A DNA stretch of 32,049 nucleotides from Thermoplasmata archaeon (GCA_030539565.1 JAUNYA010000006.1:1-32049), one strand, 5' to 3'; shown: positions 24,090-31,996, counted from the first letter of the stretch. The notes: generated by a model not told the origin, from the letters alone. Program-made: numbers and translations.

Positions 24090-24919
24090 GGCGAGGAGTC
24101 GGGGATCCAACCGCCCTCGTAGGTCTCGGCGTCGCCGATGACCAGTTCATCGCCGACATCCAGCGTCATGAGGTCGCGGGCCGCGATCGTACGCACTCCC
24201 GTCTTCTCCTCGACGATCCTGGCTTCGGAGTCCGGTCCGCGCCTGATCATCACGACCCCCAGATGAACGAAGATCGCCAGCTCCGGCTTCACGCGCTCCA
24301 CGAAGGTTATGGCGTCGTCGGTGCAGAGGTGGTAGTTGATCCTGTTGCCCAGAGGCGTCGTCACGGGAAGGAGCAGCACCCTGGACCCGACGTACTGGTC
24401 GGCGATCTCGTCGGTGTACTCCGTGTCGCTGACGTACGAGAAGATCCCGTGGCCGGTGTCCATCCTGAAACCGACGTTGGTGGGGTCGCTGTGGATGGCC
24501 CTGCAGATCTCGACCCTCATGCCGTCCACGTCCAGGACGTCGCCCGGCTCGAACGTCGCGGTCCTCTCGGGCTTGCTGAGGTGGTACGGCGATATGGCCG
24601 GACCCAGTCCTCCGGCGCCCTCTATGACCGTCTTCGACCCGTAGACGCTGCCGCGCCTCACCCATCCGCCCTTGGTCATCCCCTCGATGACGCTCTCCGC
24701 GTCGGAGTAGTGGTCTGGGTGGCAGTGGGAGATAATGAGGCTCTCCGTCTCCGTGACGTCGTAGCGGATCCTCTGCATCTGGCTCAGCGATCCCGGGCCG
24801 GGGTCGACCTGCAGCATGTGCCCGCCGTGCTCGATGAGGAGCCCGCCGGTGCTGCGGGTCTGGTACATGGTGGTGTGGCGTCCGCCCCCTGTTCCCAGAA
24901 AAGTTACGCGGAAGCCCAT
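24086..24919 (-). CDS. MBL-fold metal-dependent hydrolase
   Basis: A protein of 277 residues of the metallo-beta-lactamase superfamily. The start FRVTFLGTGGGRHTTMYQTR and the metal-binding HCHPDH (residues 65-70) are clear; later His and Asp ligands are in ICRAIHSDPTNVGFR and YVSDTEYTD. The N-terminal beta strand with LGTGGGR resembles the PhnP/RNase Z-like subgroup, which act on phosphodiesters or RNA, but the substrate cannot be read from sequence. Cytosolic. ATG 24919 is favoured over an upstream ATG by a TATA box 25 bases before it (24939-24948) and GGAGGTG adjacent to the codon. It ends four bases into the opposing transglutaminase-like gene and starts 42 bases after the methyltransferase gene. 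Confidence 0.85.
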   Translation of the reverse strand: MGFRVTFLGTGGGRHTTMYQTRSTGGLLIEHGGHMLQVDPGPGSLSQMQRIRYDVTETESLIISHCHPDHYSDAESVIEGMTKGGWVRRGSVYGSKTVIEGAGGLGPAISPYHLSKPERTATFEPGDVLDVDGMRVEICRAIHSDPTNVGFRMDTGHGIFSYVSDTEYTDEIADQYVGSRVLLLPVTTPLGNRINYHLCTDDAITFVERVKPELAIFVHLGVVMIRRGPDSEARIVEEKTGVRTIAARDLMTLDVGDELVIGDAETYEGGWIPDSSP

Positions 24920-24938
24920 GGCACCTCCATGCTCGGGC

Positions 24939-24948
24939 GGATATATCG
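24939..24948 (-). promoter_or_regulatory. TATA box of the MBL hydrolase gene
   Basis: CGATATATCC read leftward, centred 25 bases before ATG 24919, lying in the 42-base gap behind the methyltransferase stop. Confidence 0.45.
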
Positions 24949-24961
24949 TTGTTCCCACCGC

Positions 24962-25981
24962 TCAGTCCCTGAATGCGCCGGCGAAGGCCCTCATGTTGGT
25001 GTTGGAGGTGTTCGGTGCGATGCCGCAGCCGGGCGCGATGACCTCGTAGCCCGCCTCGGCGTACATCCTCGATTCCTTCCTGATCTTGTCGGGGCCTCCG
25101 AGCAGCAGGGTGCCCACGGGGTCCACGGAACCGGCCACGGCGATCCTGCCTCCGAGCCCTTCTATGATCGTCTCCGCGGGGACCTTCTGGTCCGGGGACA
25201 GGGCGTCCACCCCGCAGTCCGCTATCTCGCCGAGGATCGGCTCGCAGGAGCCGCACATGTGCAGGACGGTCTTGACATCGCCCGACGGGATGATCGAGCG
25301 CATGAACGAGCCGGAGAAGTCGTTGTACCCGGAGGGGTCGATGATGTCCGCTCCGGCCTCGGATTCCACTATGAGGAGGACATCCGCCCCCGCATCCTTC
25401 ATGGCTTTGGCGTACTCGGCCTGCAGGGCCGACAGCGTGGAGCTGGACCTGCGGATCCACTCGGGGTCCATGAACGATGCCAGCGCGAGGCTCTCCACGC
25501 TCATCAACTGGCCCAGGAGCCCCATCGGGCCGAGCATCCCGCCGCAGACGGCGACCTTGCCGGCCATCCTCTTCGCGGAGAGAGACACCGCCTCGACGAC
25601 GGCCGCGGTCGCGCCTCCCGAGACGTACTCGGACAGGTCCATGAGGTCCAGCTCGGAGAGCGTCCCCTCGCACGGATCCCCAGTCACAACCCTCGACGTG
25701 ATGAACGGCGGGTTGTCGATCGTCCCCAGGTCGACGCCGCACCCGAGCCTCTCGGCCTCGGCGGTGATGTCGAACGGGACCCTCACGGACTCGAACCCGA
25801 AGATCTCGGCCTGGGCGCACCCCAGCTTCGCCATCCTCTCCGGGTCGCGGTGGGCCTCCGGCCAGGATGCGCCGGTGGCCTCCATCTGTCCGATTGTCGA
25901 GGACTGCGTGAATATCGCCACCGGGGGCGTGTCCTGCGCTTTGCCCGAGAGGGCCTCCATGATGCGGTCGCGGGAGTCCAT
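24962..25981 (-). CDS. MtaA/MtbA-family methylcobamide:coenzyme M methyltransferase
   Basis: A UroD-fold zinc enzyme of 339 residues that moves a methyl group from a methylated corrinoid protein to coenzyme M, the entry step of methyl-compound methanogenesis. The zinc ligands are His241 and Cys243 in HMCGSCEPI and Cys319 in APGCGIAP, the HxC...C pattern of the family. Other family stretches: RDRIMEALSGKAQDTPPVAI, VPFDITAEAERLGC, VDALSPDQKVP and VAGSVDPVGTLL. Whether it serves methanol (MtaA) or methylamines (MtbA) cannot be decided from sequence. ATG 25981 is fixed by a TATA box 25 bases upstream. No in-frame TAG occurs; this class does not need pyrrolysine. Divergent from the deoxyadenosine deaminase gene. 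Confidence 0.88.
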   Translation of the reverse strand: MDSRDRIMEALSGKAQDTPPVAIFTQSSTIGQMEATGASWPEAHRDPERMAKLGCAQAEIFGFESVRVPFDITAEAERLGCGVDLGTIDNPPFITSRVVTGDPCEGTLSELDLMDLSEYVSGGATAAVVEAVSLSAKRMAGKVAVCGGMLGPMGLLGQLMSVESLALASFMDPEWIRRSSSTLSALQAEYAKAMKDAGADVLLIVESEAGADIIDPSGYNDFSGSFMRSIIPSGDVKTVLHMCGSCEPILGEIADCGVDALSPDQKVPAETIIEGLGGRIAVAGSVDPVGTLLLGGPDKIRKESRMYAEAGYEVIAPGCGIAPNTSNTNMRAFAGAFRD

Positions 25982-26000
25982 GGGAACGAATCGGCACGGG

Positions 26001-26010
26001 TACGTAAAAC
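26001..26010 (-). promoter_or_regulatory. TATA box of the methyltransferase gene
   Basis: GTTTTACGTA read leftward, centred 25 bases before ATG 25981. It lies within an 84-base divergent promoter shared with dadD. Confidence 0.45.
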
Positions 26011-26034
26011 GATTGCATCGCGGGCATGACCAAT

Positions 26035-26043
26035 CTTTAAACG
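26035..26043 (+). promoter_or_regulatory. TATA box of the dadD-PHP operon
   Basis: CTTTAAACG centred 27 bases before ATG 26066; leaderless transcript expected. Confidence 0.5.
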
Positions 26044-26065
26044 CGCGTCCGCGGATTCGGCAGTC

Positions 26066-27355
26066 ATGATAACTGCCATCCGCAACGCCTGGATCGTCAC
26101 GCAGGACGCCCAGCGCAGGGTCCTGAAGGGCGACGTGGTCGTCGACGGGGAGAGGATCGTGTCCGTCGGGCCCGCCTACAACGGCACGGCCGACAGGGAG
26201 ATCGACGCCACGGGCGACATCGTCATGCCCGGGATGGTCAACACCCACACGCACATCGCCATGTCCGTCATGAAGGGCGTGGTCGACGACCTGCTCTTCC
26301 CGGACTTCCTGGCGAAGACGTTCACCATCGACTCCGACCGCACCGACGAGGACCTGGACGTCGGGACCCGCCTCGGATGCATGGAGATGATGCGCGGAGG
26401 CACCACCACGTTCATGGACCTGTACTACTCCGAGGACGTGATCGCCAGGGCCACCCAGGCCGCGGGGATCCGCGGTGTGCTGTGCTGGTGCGTCCTCGAC
26501 GAGGACAAGACCACCCAGAAGGGCAGCCCCCTGCAGAACTGCAGGAGGTTCATCGAGACCCACTCGGACAAGCGCAAGATCGTCCCCGCGGTGGGACTGC
26601 AGGGCGTCTACGTGTGCAACGAGGAGACCTGCATCGGCGCGAAGGCGCTGTCGGACGAGAAGGAGGCCCCCATGAACTTCCACCTGTCCGAGACCCGCGG
26701 CGAGGTCAACGACCACAAGAGGCAGACCGGCATGCGCCCGGCCGAGTGGCTGTCGTCCATCGGCGCCCTCGGGCCCAGGGCGGTGTCGGCGCACTCCGCG
26801 TGGCTCACCCTCAGGGAGGTCAGGCTCATGGCCGAGGCCGGCATGTCCGTCTCGTCCTGTCCGGCGTCCAACATGAAGCTCGCCACCGGCGGCGTGGCGC
26901 CCATACCGGAGTTCCAGAAGTACGGCGTCAACGTCTCCATCGGGACCGACGGGAGCACCACCAACAACACCCTCGACATGTTCGCCGAGATGAGGCTGCT
27001 GGGCCTCCTCCAGAAGTCCAGCAGGTGGGACGCCACCGTCACCCCCGCGCAGGACCTCCTGGACTTCGCCACGATAAACGGCGCCAAGGCCGTCGGCATG
27101 GAGAAGGACATCGGGTCCGTCGAGCCCGGCAAGTACGCCGACCTCGTGATCCTGGACGGCAAGGCCCCCAACCTGAGGCCCCTGCTCCAGGAGAACATCA
27201 TCGCCAACATCGTCTACTCCGGCAACAGCATGAACGTCAAGACCGTGCTGTGCCAGGGCGACGTCGTCGTCGACGACACGAAGATCACTACCCTCGACAC
27301 CGAGGATGTCCTCGCGAAGTCCGAGGACATGTGGCGCTCCCTCTGCCTGAGATGA
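26066..27355 (+). CDS. dadD: 5'-Deoxyadenosine deaminase (amidohydrolase)
   Basis: A metal-dependent amidohydrolase of 429 residues that deaminates 5'-deoxyadenosine (and often S-adenosylhomocysteine or methylthioadenosine) to the inosine forms, salvaging by-products of radical SAM enzymes. Metal ligands His61 and His63 are in NTHTHIAMS, His205 in NFHLSETR, His242 in SAHSAW and Asp294 in IGTDGSTTNN. The order and spacing match the MTA/SAH-deaminase group of methanogens. A leaderless start at ATG 26066 is supported by its TATA box. Its stop overlaps the start of the PHP gene as ATGA, so the two are translationally coupled. The divergent neighbour is a methylcobamide:CoM methyltransferase. Confidence 0.9.
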   Translation: MITAIRNAWIVTQDAQRRVLKGDVVVDGERIVSVGPAYNGTADREIDATGDIVMPGMVNTHTHIAMSVMKGVVDDLLFPDFLAKTFTIDSDRTDEDLDVGTRLGCMEMMRGGTTTFMDLYYSEDVIARATQAAGIRGVLCWCVLDEDKTTQKGSPLQNCRRFIETHSDKRKIVPAVGLQGVYVCNEETCIGAKALSDEKEAPMNFHLSETRGEVNDHKRQTGMRPAEWLSSIGALGPRAVSAHSAWLTLREVRLMAEAGMSVSSCPASNMKLATGGVAPIPEFQKYGVNVSIGTDGSTTNNTLDMFAEMRLLGLLQKSSRWDATVTPAQDLLDFATINGAKAVGMEKDIGSVEPGKYADLVILDGKAPNLRPLLQENIIANIVYSGNSMNVKTVLCQGDVVVDDTKITTLDTEDVLAKSEDMWRSLCLR

Positions 27356-28161
27356 GGGCGAGGTTCGAGCGGCCCGACCTGCGGGCCGTGGCGGAGGAGG
27401 GCCTGGCGGCCGTGGACATGCACTTCCACACCAACTGCTCCGACTCCTACACGGACCCGCTCCGCGCCCTCAGGCTGGCCGAGGAGCGCGGGCTGGGCGT
27501 CGCGATAACCGACCACAATCTCATAGCGTCCCTGGTCCGCCTGAAGGACGTGGAGACCACCGCCATGGTGATCCCGGGGATGGAGGTCAGCACCACCGAC
27601 GGGCCCCACGTGCTCGTCTACTTCTACGAGATGCGGGAGCTGGAGAGGTTCTGGTACGCCCGCATCCGCCCCCGCATAAGGGAGAACCCCTGGCTGGCGA
27701 TACGCGACTGCCCCACCGACAAGCTCCTGGACTTCTGCGAGAAGGAGTCCTGCGTGGTGTCCGGGGCCCACTCGTCCGGCTACTTCAACACCAACAAGGG
27801 TGTGGAGATCTGCATCCGCAAGGGCATCGTCGACGAGGCCGTGGCCTCGAGGCTCGACGCCTACGAGGTGATCTCCGGCGGGATGACCCGCGCGTCTAAC
27901 CTGTCGGCGCTGAAGGCCGCCCGCGCGAGGAACCTCAGGTTCACGGGCGGGAGCGACGCCCACATAATGAACGATCTCGGCGGAGTGGTCACTGTCGCGG
28001 ACGCGTCCGATCCCGGGGAGTTCCTCGACCGCGTCATGGCCCGCAAGGCGGACGTCTACGGCGTGGAGAAGGACATCCTCAACAAGGTGATGACCGGCCA
28101 GGCCTCCGCCAGGCGCTTCGCGGAGCACGCTCCTTCCGCGCTCTCGGTTAAGGCCCGCGGC
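27352..28161 (+). CDS. PHP-domain phosphoesterase (no stop codon at expected end)
   Basis: About 270 residues of PHP-family sequence from ATG 27352. Metal-binding motifs: His24 and His26 in VDMHFHTNCSDS, Asp54/His55 in AITDHNLIAS, Glu in IPGMEVSTTDGPHV, His in VSGAHSSGYFN and Asp/His in GGSDAHIMNDLG. Such proteins hydrolyse phosphoesters, for example small nucleotides; the substrate is not known. Coupled to dadD by ATGA, so it may act on a product of the same salvage route. The family-like sequence ends near EHAPSALSVKARG (28161), yet the frame has no stop there and stays open antisense through the antiporter gene to 30132. A TAA exists in another frame at about 28149, so stop loss or a sequence error is possible. 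Confidence 0.85.
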
Positions 28162-28175
28162 GCCGCCACAGCGGC
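28160..28175. terminator. Hairpin between the convergent PHP and antiporter genes
   Basis: CGCCGC-CACA-GCGGCG is a perfect six-pair stem placed between the end of the PHP-like sequence and the antiporter stop (28180). No T-run is present, so the role as terminator is tentative. Confidence 0.35.
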
Positions 28176-28179
28176 GGAC

Positions 28180-30117
28180 TCACTCCTTCCTCTCAGGCTC
28201 CGCAGGGGCCCCTTCCGAGGTCTCCTCCGGCTCCGATTCGGGTGCGGGCTCCTCGGTGCTCTCCCCGGACTCTGCGTTGAGCGACTCCTTCAGGGCTGCG
28301 AGCTCCTCCTCGGCCGCGGCATCCTCAGCGGCGGCGGCCTCCATCTCGAGCTTGCTCTGCCTGCGCTTCTTGAGGTACATCGCGACGACGCACAGCAGGG
28401 CGATCGCCAGCACCGCGGCGTAGAACCACATGGGTATGGGGACCGCGTTGGGCACGATCAGGATGATGACGAAGTCGATCGCCATGATCAGCAGGTAGGT
28501 GTTGATCTCCAGGAAGTTCAGGAACCTCTCGTAGGTGGCGATGGGGTTGCTGTCCGCTCCCTCCCTGTTGGCGATGCGCTTGGCCCCGCTGATGATCATC
28601 TCGTCGAGGAACTTGACGTTGTTGATCATGTAGTACGTCGGCGCCGTGAGCACGATGAAGTTGATTCCGAGGATCAGCAGCCTCCAGAGCTCGACGTCGC
28701 CGCCGAACGAGGACGCTCCCCAGTCCGACAGAGGGGGCAGGATGAAGTAGAACGCGATCTCGATGATCGCGATGACGAAGATGTTGATGTACGCGTGGGT
28801 CATGCTCTTGAAGACGGCCTTCTGGGACTTCTTCGAGGTGGCGGAGACGCGCTCGTACATCCTGGTCCTGGCCTCGTTCACGGAGCAGCATGCCGCGTAC
28901 ACCTTCCTGGGGCACTTCTCGACGGACTTGTCCCAGAACCTGTCGGCGTACCTGCACACAATGGGCAGGCAGATCATGGACAGCAGCGCGGCGCCGATGA
29001 CCGACGTGTAGAACGACTCGTCGACGACGTTGTTGTTCAGCGCCTCGGCGGCGATGATGAACGCGAACTCACCCATCGCGCACAGTCCGGTGGCGGACAG
29101 GAAGCCGTTCCTGCAGCTCTCGTTGCCGACCCAGTACGCCAGGAACACCGTGCAGGTCTTCATGCAGAAGAACAGCAGGAAGAAGATCACGATGGTGGTG
29201 ATGTTGTCCAGCAGTATCGACGCGGGGTAGATCTCGGCTCCTATGCTGATGAAGAATATGGCCATGAACAGGTCGCGCATCGGCTCGATCTTGTGGTTGA
29301 TCTCCTTGGCCTTCCTGCTGCTGGCGACCATCATACCCATCAGGAACGCACCGACCGCCATGGACAGTCCGGCGTACGTGGCGAGCAGGGCCATGCCGAA
29401 CGCGAGTCCGACGGACGTGATGGTCAGGATCTCGTCGGACACGTTGTCGGAGATCCAGTTGATGACCCTGGGGATGATCCTCAGGCCCACCACGATGCTC
29501 ACGATCATGAACAGCAGGATCTTGACGATGAGCACGATGATGTCGTTGAGCTCCATCCCGCCTGTCAGTCCGGCGGCGTAGTTCGCCATCAGCGGGGTGA
29601 TCATGGACAGAATGATGACCTGCCCGATATCCTCCATGATGGTGATGAGGACGAGCATCTCGATGTGCTCCTTGTCCAGACGGTTCTGCGACTTGAGCAC
29701 GGCCATGACGACGGCAGTGGACGAACCCGAGATGATGGCACCCAGGACGATGGACTGCGTCATGTCGTAGCCCATCAGGGTCCCGGCGATGAATCCGCCC
29801 AGGACCATCAGCGGCAGTTGTATCACCGCCACCAGTATCGCGAACGAACCCTGCTTCCGGATCTTCTTGATGTTGATCTCGAGACCGATGCAGAACATCA
29901 GCATGACCAACCCCATGGCCTTCAGGATCTCGATAAGCTCCTCTTCGGCCTCCTGGGTCTCGGCGTCCTGGTAGAGGAAAAGCACGTTGACCATCACGAT
30001 GCCGGCCACGATGTAGCCGATCAGCGGGGGCAGGTTCAGCTTGTTGAACACGATGGAGCAGATTGCAGCCAGCAGCGTGAACATAGCGAGCGCCGTGAGT
30101 ATGACTGCCTCTTCCAT
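28180..30117 (-). CDS. CPA2-family cation:proton antiporter with C-terminal membrane extension
   Basis: A transporter of 645 residues. The N-terminal 400 residues are the CPA2/KefB-type antiporter core with about 12 membrane helices: LPPLIGYIVAGIVM, FCIGLEINIKKIRKQG, GAIISGSSTAVVMAVLKSQN, LVLITIMEDIGQVI (the functional Asp region), GAFLMGMMVASS and FISIGAEI. After a polar linker (SVEKCPRKVYAACC, KKSQKAVFKS) come about four or five extra hydrophobic segments, for example INIFVIAIIEIAFYFILPPL, RLLILGINFIVLTAPTYYM and LLIMAIDFVIILIVP, then a basic patch (KKRRQSK) and an 80-residue Glu/Ala-rich tail. It probably exchanges Na+ or K+ for H+. ATG 30117 is directly preceded by a hairpin that contains its ribosome binding site. 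Confidence 0.87.
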   Translation of the reverse strand: MEEAVILTALAMFTLLAAICSIVFNKLNLPPLIGYIVAGIVMVNVLFLYQDAETQEAEEELIEILKAMGLVMLMFCIGLEINIKKIRKQGSFAILVAVIQLPLMVLGGFIAGTLMGYDMTQSIVLGAIISGSSTAVVMAVLKSQNRLDKEHIEMLVLITIMEDIGQVIILSMITPLMANYAAGLTGGMELNDIIVLIVKILLFMIVSIVVGLRIIPRVINWISDNVSDEILTITSVGLAFGMALLATYAGLSMAVGAFLMGMMVASSRKAKEINHKIEPMRDLFMAIFFISIGAEIYPASILLDNITTIVIFFLLFFCMKTCTVFLAYWVGNESCRNGFLSATGLCAMGEFAFIIAAEALNNNVVDESFYTSVIGAALLSMICLPIVCRYADRFWDKSVEKCPRKVYAACCSVNEARTRMYERVSATSKKSQKAVFKSMTHAYINIFVIAIIEIAFYFILPPLSDWGASSFGGDVELWRLLILGINFIVLTAPTYYMINNVKFLDEMIISGAKRIANREGADSNPIATYERFLNFLEINTYLLIMAIDFVIILIVPNAVPIPMWFYAAVLAIALLCVVAMYLKKRRQSKLEMEAAAAEDAAAEEELAALKESLNAESGESTEEPAPESEPEETSEGAPAEPERKE

Positions 30118-30119
30118 CG

Positions 30120-30140
30120 ATCCACCTTGTAAAGGTGGAT
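30120..30140 (-). promoter_or_regulatory. Hairpin burying the antiporter ribosome binding site
   Basis: On the minus strand ATCCACCTT-TAC-AAGGTGGAT is a perfect nine-pair stem with a three-base loop, two bases before the ATG at 30117. The 3' arm AAGGTGGAT is the only Shine-Dalgarno-like sequence, so the stem would block initiation until it opens. This looks like a translational switch (temperature, ion or protein responsive); which is unknown. Confidence 0.5.
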
Positions 30141-30166
30141 ATGCTCATTGTATTTGAACGGTGCTC

Positions 30167-30175
30167 TTTTTATAA
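30167..30175 (-). promoter_or_regulatory. TATA box of the antiporter gene
   Basis: TTATAAAAA read leftward; start expected near 30145, so the leader would be little more than the hairpin at 30120-30140. A second candidate, TTCAAATAC at 30150-30158, would start the RNA inside the stem and destroy it. Confidence 0.45.
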
Positions 30176-30211
30176 GGAAGTGTTAGAAACGTAAACCTCC
30201 GGAGGGGACGA

Positions 30212-31423
30212 TCAGATGTAGTCCGAGATGTACGGGATCTCGTGTATCAGGATCTCGTCCAGGGCCTCGATCGCCTCGTCGGAACCCTGTATCCTCTCCA
30301 GCCTGTGGAGCTGCGTGGCGGGCATGTAGCCCATGAGCAGGGTGGTGAGCGTCCCGATGGACAGCTTCACCGTGTAGTCCGGATCCATCGACGTGACCTC
30401 GGCGCGGCCGCCGTGGAAGAGCACGTTGAACGTGGCGTTGTTCCACTCGAGGAACGGGTCCACCACCTCGAACGCGAAGCACACGTCCGCCTCGTCGTCG
30501 TCGATCACGTAGTGTTCGAAGAACATCCCCACGTCGACGATGCGTCCCATCATGTACGGGCGGATCGCCTCGGTCACGTTGCCGTCCTCCAGGATGAAGG
30601 CCATCAGCTCGTTCCTGTAGGTGTTCCCGCGGACCTCGTCGATCATGGAGTAGTGTGCGCTGATGTAGTCCCAGAGGCCCTTCTGGGCCTCCATGTTCAG
30701 GTACACCATCTCCTTGATGTGCATCACGTCCTCCTTGATCAGGTAGACCATGTAGCCCATCGGGGTGTCGCCGGTGTCGTAGTAGACGGCGACCAGGGTG
30801 TCCTCCTCGTCCCACCTCCAGTACTCCTCCCAGGCGACGCTGTCCCTGAGGATGCAGCCGTGGGTGCGAAGCGCGAACCTGGCGTGGAGGTCCATGAAGC
30901 CGGGGTCGTCCCACTCAACCCTGCGGACGTATCCGGGGGCGCGGTCCTTCCTCCCGAGCCTGAAGATCTGGGTGTCCTTGACCTTGTAGGAGATCTTGTT
31001 GGAGACGATCTCCCAGCCGAACCTGCGGTACAGGGGGATCGAGTAGGGGTACAGCATCGCCAGGGACCTGCCGTCCTCGCGCATGCGCTCGAGGCTGAGC
31101 CTGAGGAGGCGCTTCATGATGCCCCTGCCGGAGTACTCCGGATAGGTGGAGACGCTGGTGATGTGCCCGACGTCGTACACCGAGGAGTGGATGTTCATCC
31201 TCAGCGGGTAGACGGCTATCTGGGAGACCAGATCGTCGCCGTCCCAGCATCCGAGGACGTCGGCCCTCTCGAGGACGGGGAACTTGGACTGCTCTATGTC
31301 GTCCTCCCTCCACCCGGCGCGCATGAGGTCCGCCTCGGTGACCTGGAAGGCGTAGCGCAGGAGCGCGTTGTACTCGTCCAGGTCGTCCGTGGTAAGGCTG
31401 CGTATCGCGAGGTCCTCGTTCAT
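30212..31423 (-). CDS. Eis-like GNAT N-acetyltransferase
   Basis: A protein of 403 residues with the three-part layout of the Eis/COG4552 family. The first GNAT domain holds the acetyl-CoA loop SVSTYPEYSGRGIMKRLLRL (residues 91-110) and LYPYSIPLYRRFGWEIVSNK, typical of this family. A second, degenerate GNAT region follows (about 160-290, EYWRWDEEDTLVAVYYD, HIKEMVYLNMEAQKGLWDYI). The C-terminal sterol-carrier-like domain contains NNATFNVLFHGG and DYTVKLSIGTLTTLLMGYMP. Family members acetylate amines, including aminoglycosides and lysines; the natural substrate here is unknown. ATG 31423 is supported by GGAG at 31429-31432 and a TATA box at 31461-31470; an upstream extension of 74 residues lies before the promoter. 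Confidence 0.87.
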   Translation of the reverse strand: MNEDLAIRSLTTDDLDEYNALLRYAFQVTEADLMRAGWREDDIEQSKFPVLERADVLGCWDGDDLVSQIAVYPLRMNIHSSVYDVGHITSVSTYPEYSGRGIMKRLLRLSLERMREDGRSLAMLYPYSIPLYRRFGWEIVSNKISYKVKDTQIFRLGRKDRAPGYVRRVEWDDPGFMDLHARFALRTHGCILRDSVAWEEYWRWDEEDTLVAVYYDTGDTPMGYMVYLIKEDVMHIKEMVYLNMEAQKGLWDYISAHYSMIDEVRGNTYRNELMAFILEDGNVTEAIRPYMMGRIVDVGMFFEHYVIDDDEADVCFAFEVVDPFLEWNNATFNVLFHGGRAEVTSMDPDYTVKLSIGTLTTLLMGYMPATQLHRLERIQGSDEAIEALDEILIHEIPYISDYI

Positions 31424-31460
31424 CCGATCTCCATCCTGTCCGTCACCAGTGGCGCTCAAC

Positions 31461-31470
31461 CGATAAAAAG
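31461..31470 (-). promoter_or_regulatory. TATA box of the acetyltransferase gene
   Basis: CTTTTTATCG read leftward, centred 43 bases before ATG 31423, giving a short leader that contains the GGAG ribosome binding site. Confidence 0.45.
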
Positions 31471-31595
31471 ACTCCGCGGGGCGTTTCGGAGGAATCATCC
31501 CCGTTTCCGCGCATCGTTTCGGAGCATCCCCGCGTCCCTTTGAAGTACATCGCGGGAATCGTGCGACCGTCCCGCACGGGGTGACCGTGAGAAAT

Positions 31596-31816
31596 GCCGT
31601 CGGAGAGGACGGCTGGCCTGGCGCAGCGGAATACACAACGAACAAGACCGCGCCCTGCCTATTCGGGCATCCCGGTGATGAGAGAGTGAAGCGGGGCCGG
31701 GCGGGTCGTAAGGCCCGCCCGCAACCCCGTCGACGGTTGATTCATGGACCGGATCTGAGAATGATGAGGGTAGGCAGAGGCTCACGGATGCACTATCTGA
31801 GTACCTGACCGTGAGC
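31596..31816. ncRNA. Candidate structured RNA, five consecutive hairpins
   Basis: The gap 31424-31996 has no convincing protein gene. Five stems occur in 220 bases: GCCGTC/GACGGC (31596-31613), GGC..GCGG/CCGCGCC (31620-31654), TGCC/GGCA (31656-31669), a long stem with CGGGG/CCCCG outside and nine pairs closed by GTAA inside (31692-31729), and GCTCACGG/CCGTGAGC (31780-31816). The GTAA (GNRA) loop and a G-T pair work only if the plus strand is transcribed, but TTTATATA at 31849-31856 would be a good promoter for the minus strand. No RNase P, SRP or tRNA consensus is recognisable. Confidence 0.3.
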
Positions 31817-31848
31817 TTACCTGGGTCGGCATTGGATTGTACTTCAGA

Positions 31849-31856
31849 TATATAAA
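31849..31856 (-). promoter_or_regulatory. TATA element in the acetyltransferase-tRNA gap
   Basis: TTTATATA on the minus strand (TATATAAA on the plus strand), a near-ideal archaeal TATA box. A leftward start would fall near 31826, just before the outer stem of the candidate RNA at 31596-31816. Confidence 0.35.
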
Positions 31857-31944
31857 TCAGTATTATCTGTTTGCAACCATGGTAGGATCCAGCCCGTGCG
31901 ACGTCCATAGACGCCAGTGCGTGAGACATGGATTCAGAAGTCGT

Positions 31945-31966
31945 CCGTACAAATCAGGTTGTACGG
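31945..31966. terminator. Hairpin downstream of the tRNA gene
   Basis: CCGTACAA-ATCAGG-TTGTACGG is a perfect eight-pair stem 31 bases beyond the tRNA 3' end. It may end the tRNA transcript or assist processing; no T-run is visible. Confidence 0.3.
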
Positions 31967-31996
31967 GGCATACGCTAGGACGGATGAGTATGAAAA

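Noticed and set aside
28200-30132. Continuation of the PHP frame as a 927-residue fusion protein
   Set aside because: The extra sequence is the exact antisense of the antiporter and shows no domain; treated as an open shadow beyond a missing stop.
31755-31805. C/D box RNA suggested by ATGATGA followed by CTGA
   Set aside because: The spacing between boxes is too long for a guide and no convincing D' and C' pair exists.
31581-31808. A 75-codon ORF in the acetyltransferase-tRNA gap
   Set aside because: No ribosome binding site or TATA box at leaderless spacing, Arg/Gly-rich composition, and it runs through the strong hairpins of the candidate RNA.
31560-31830. RNase P RNA or SRP RNA in the hairpin-rich gap
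   Set aside because: The conserved RNase P blocks (for example GAGGAAAGTC) and the SRP helix 8 loop are not present on either strand.
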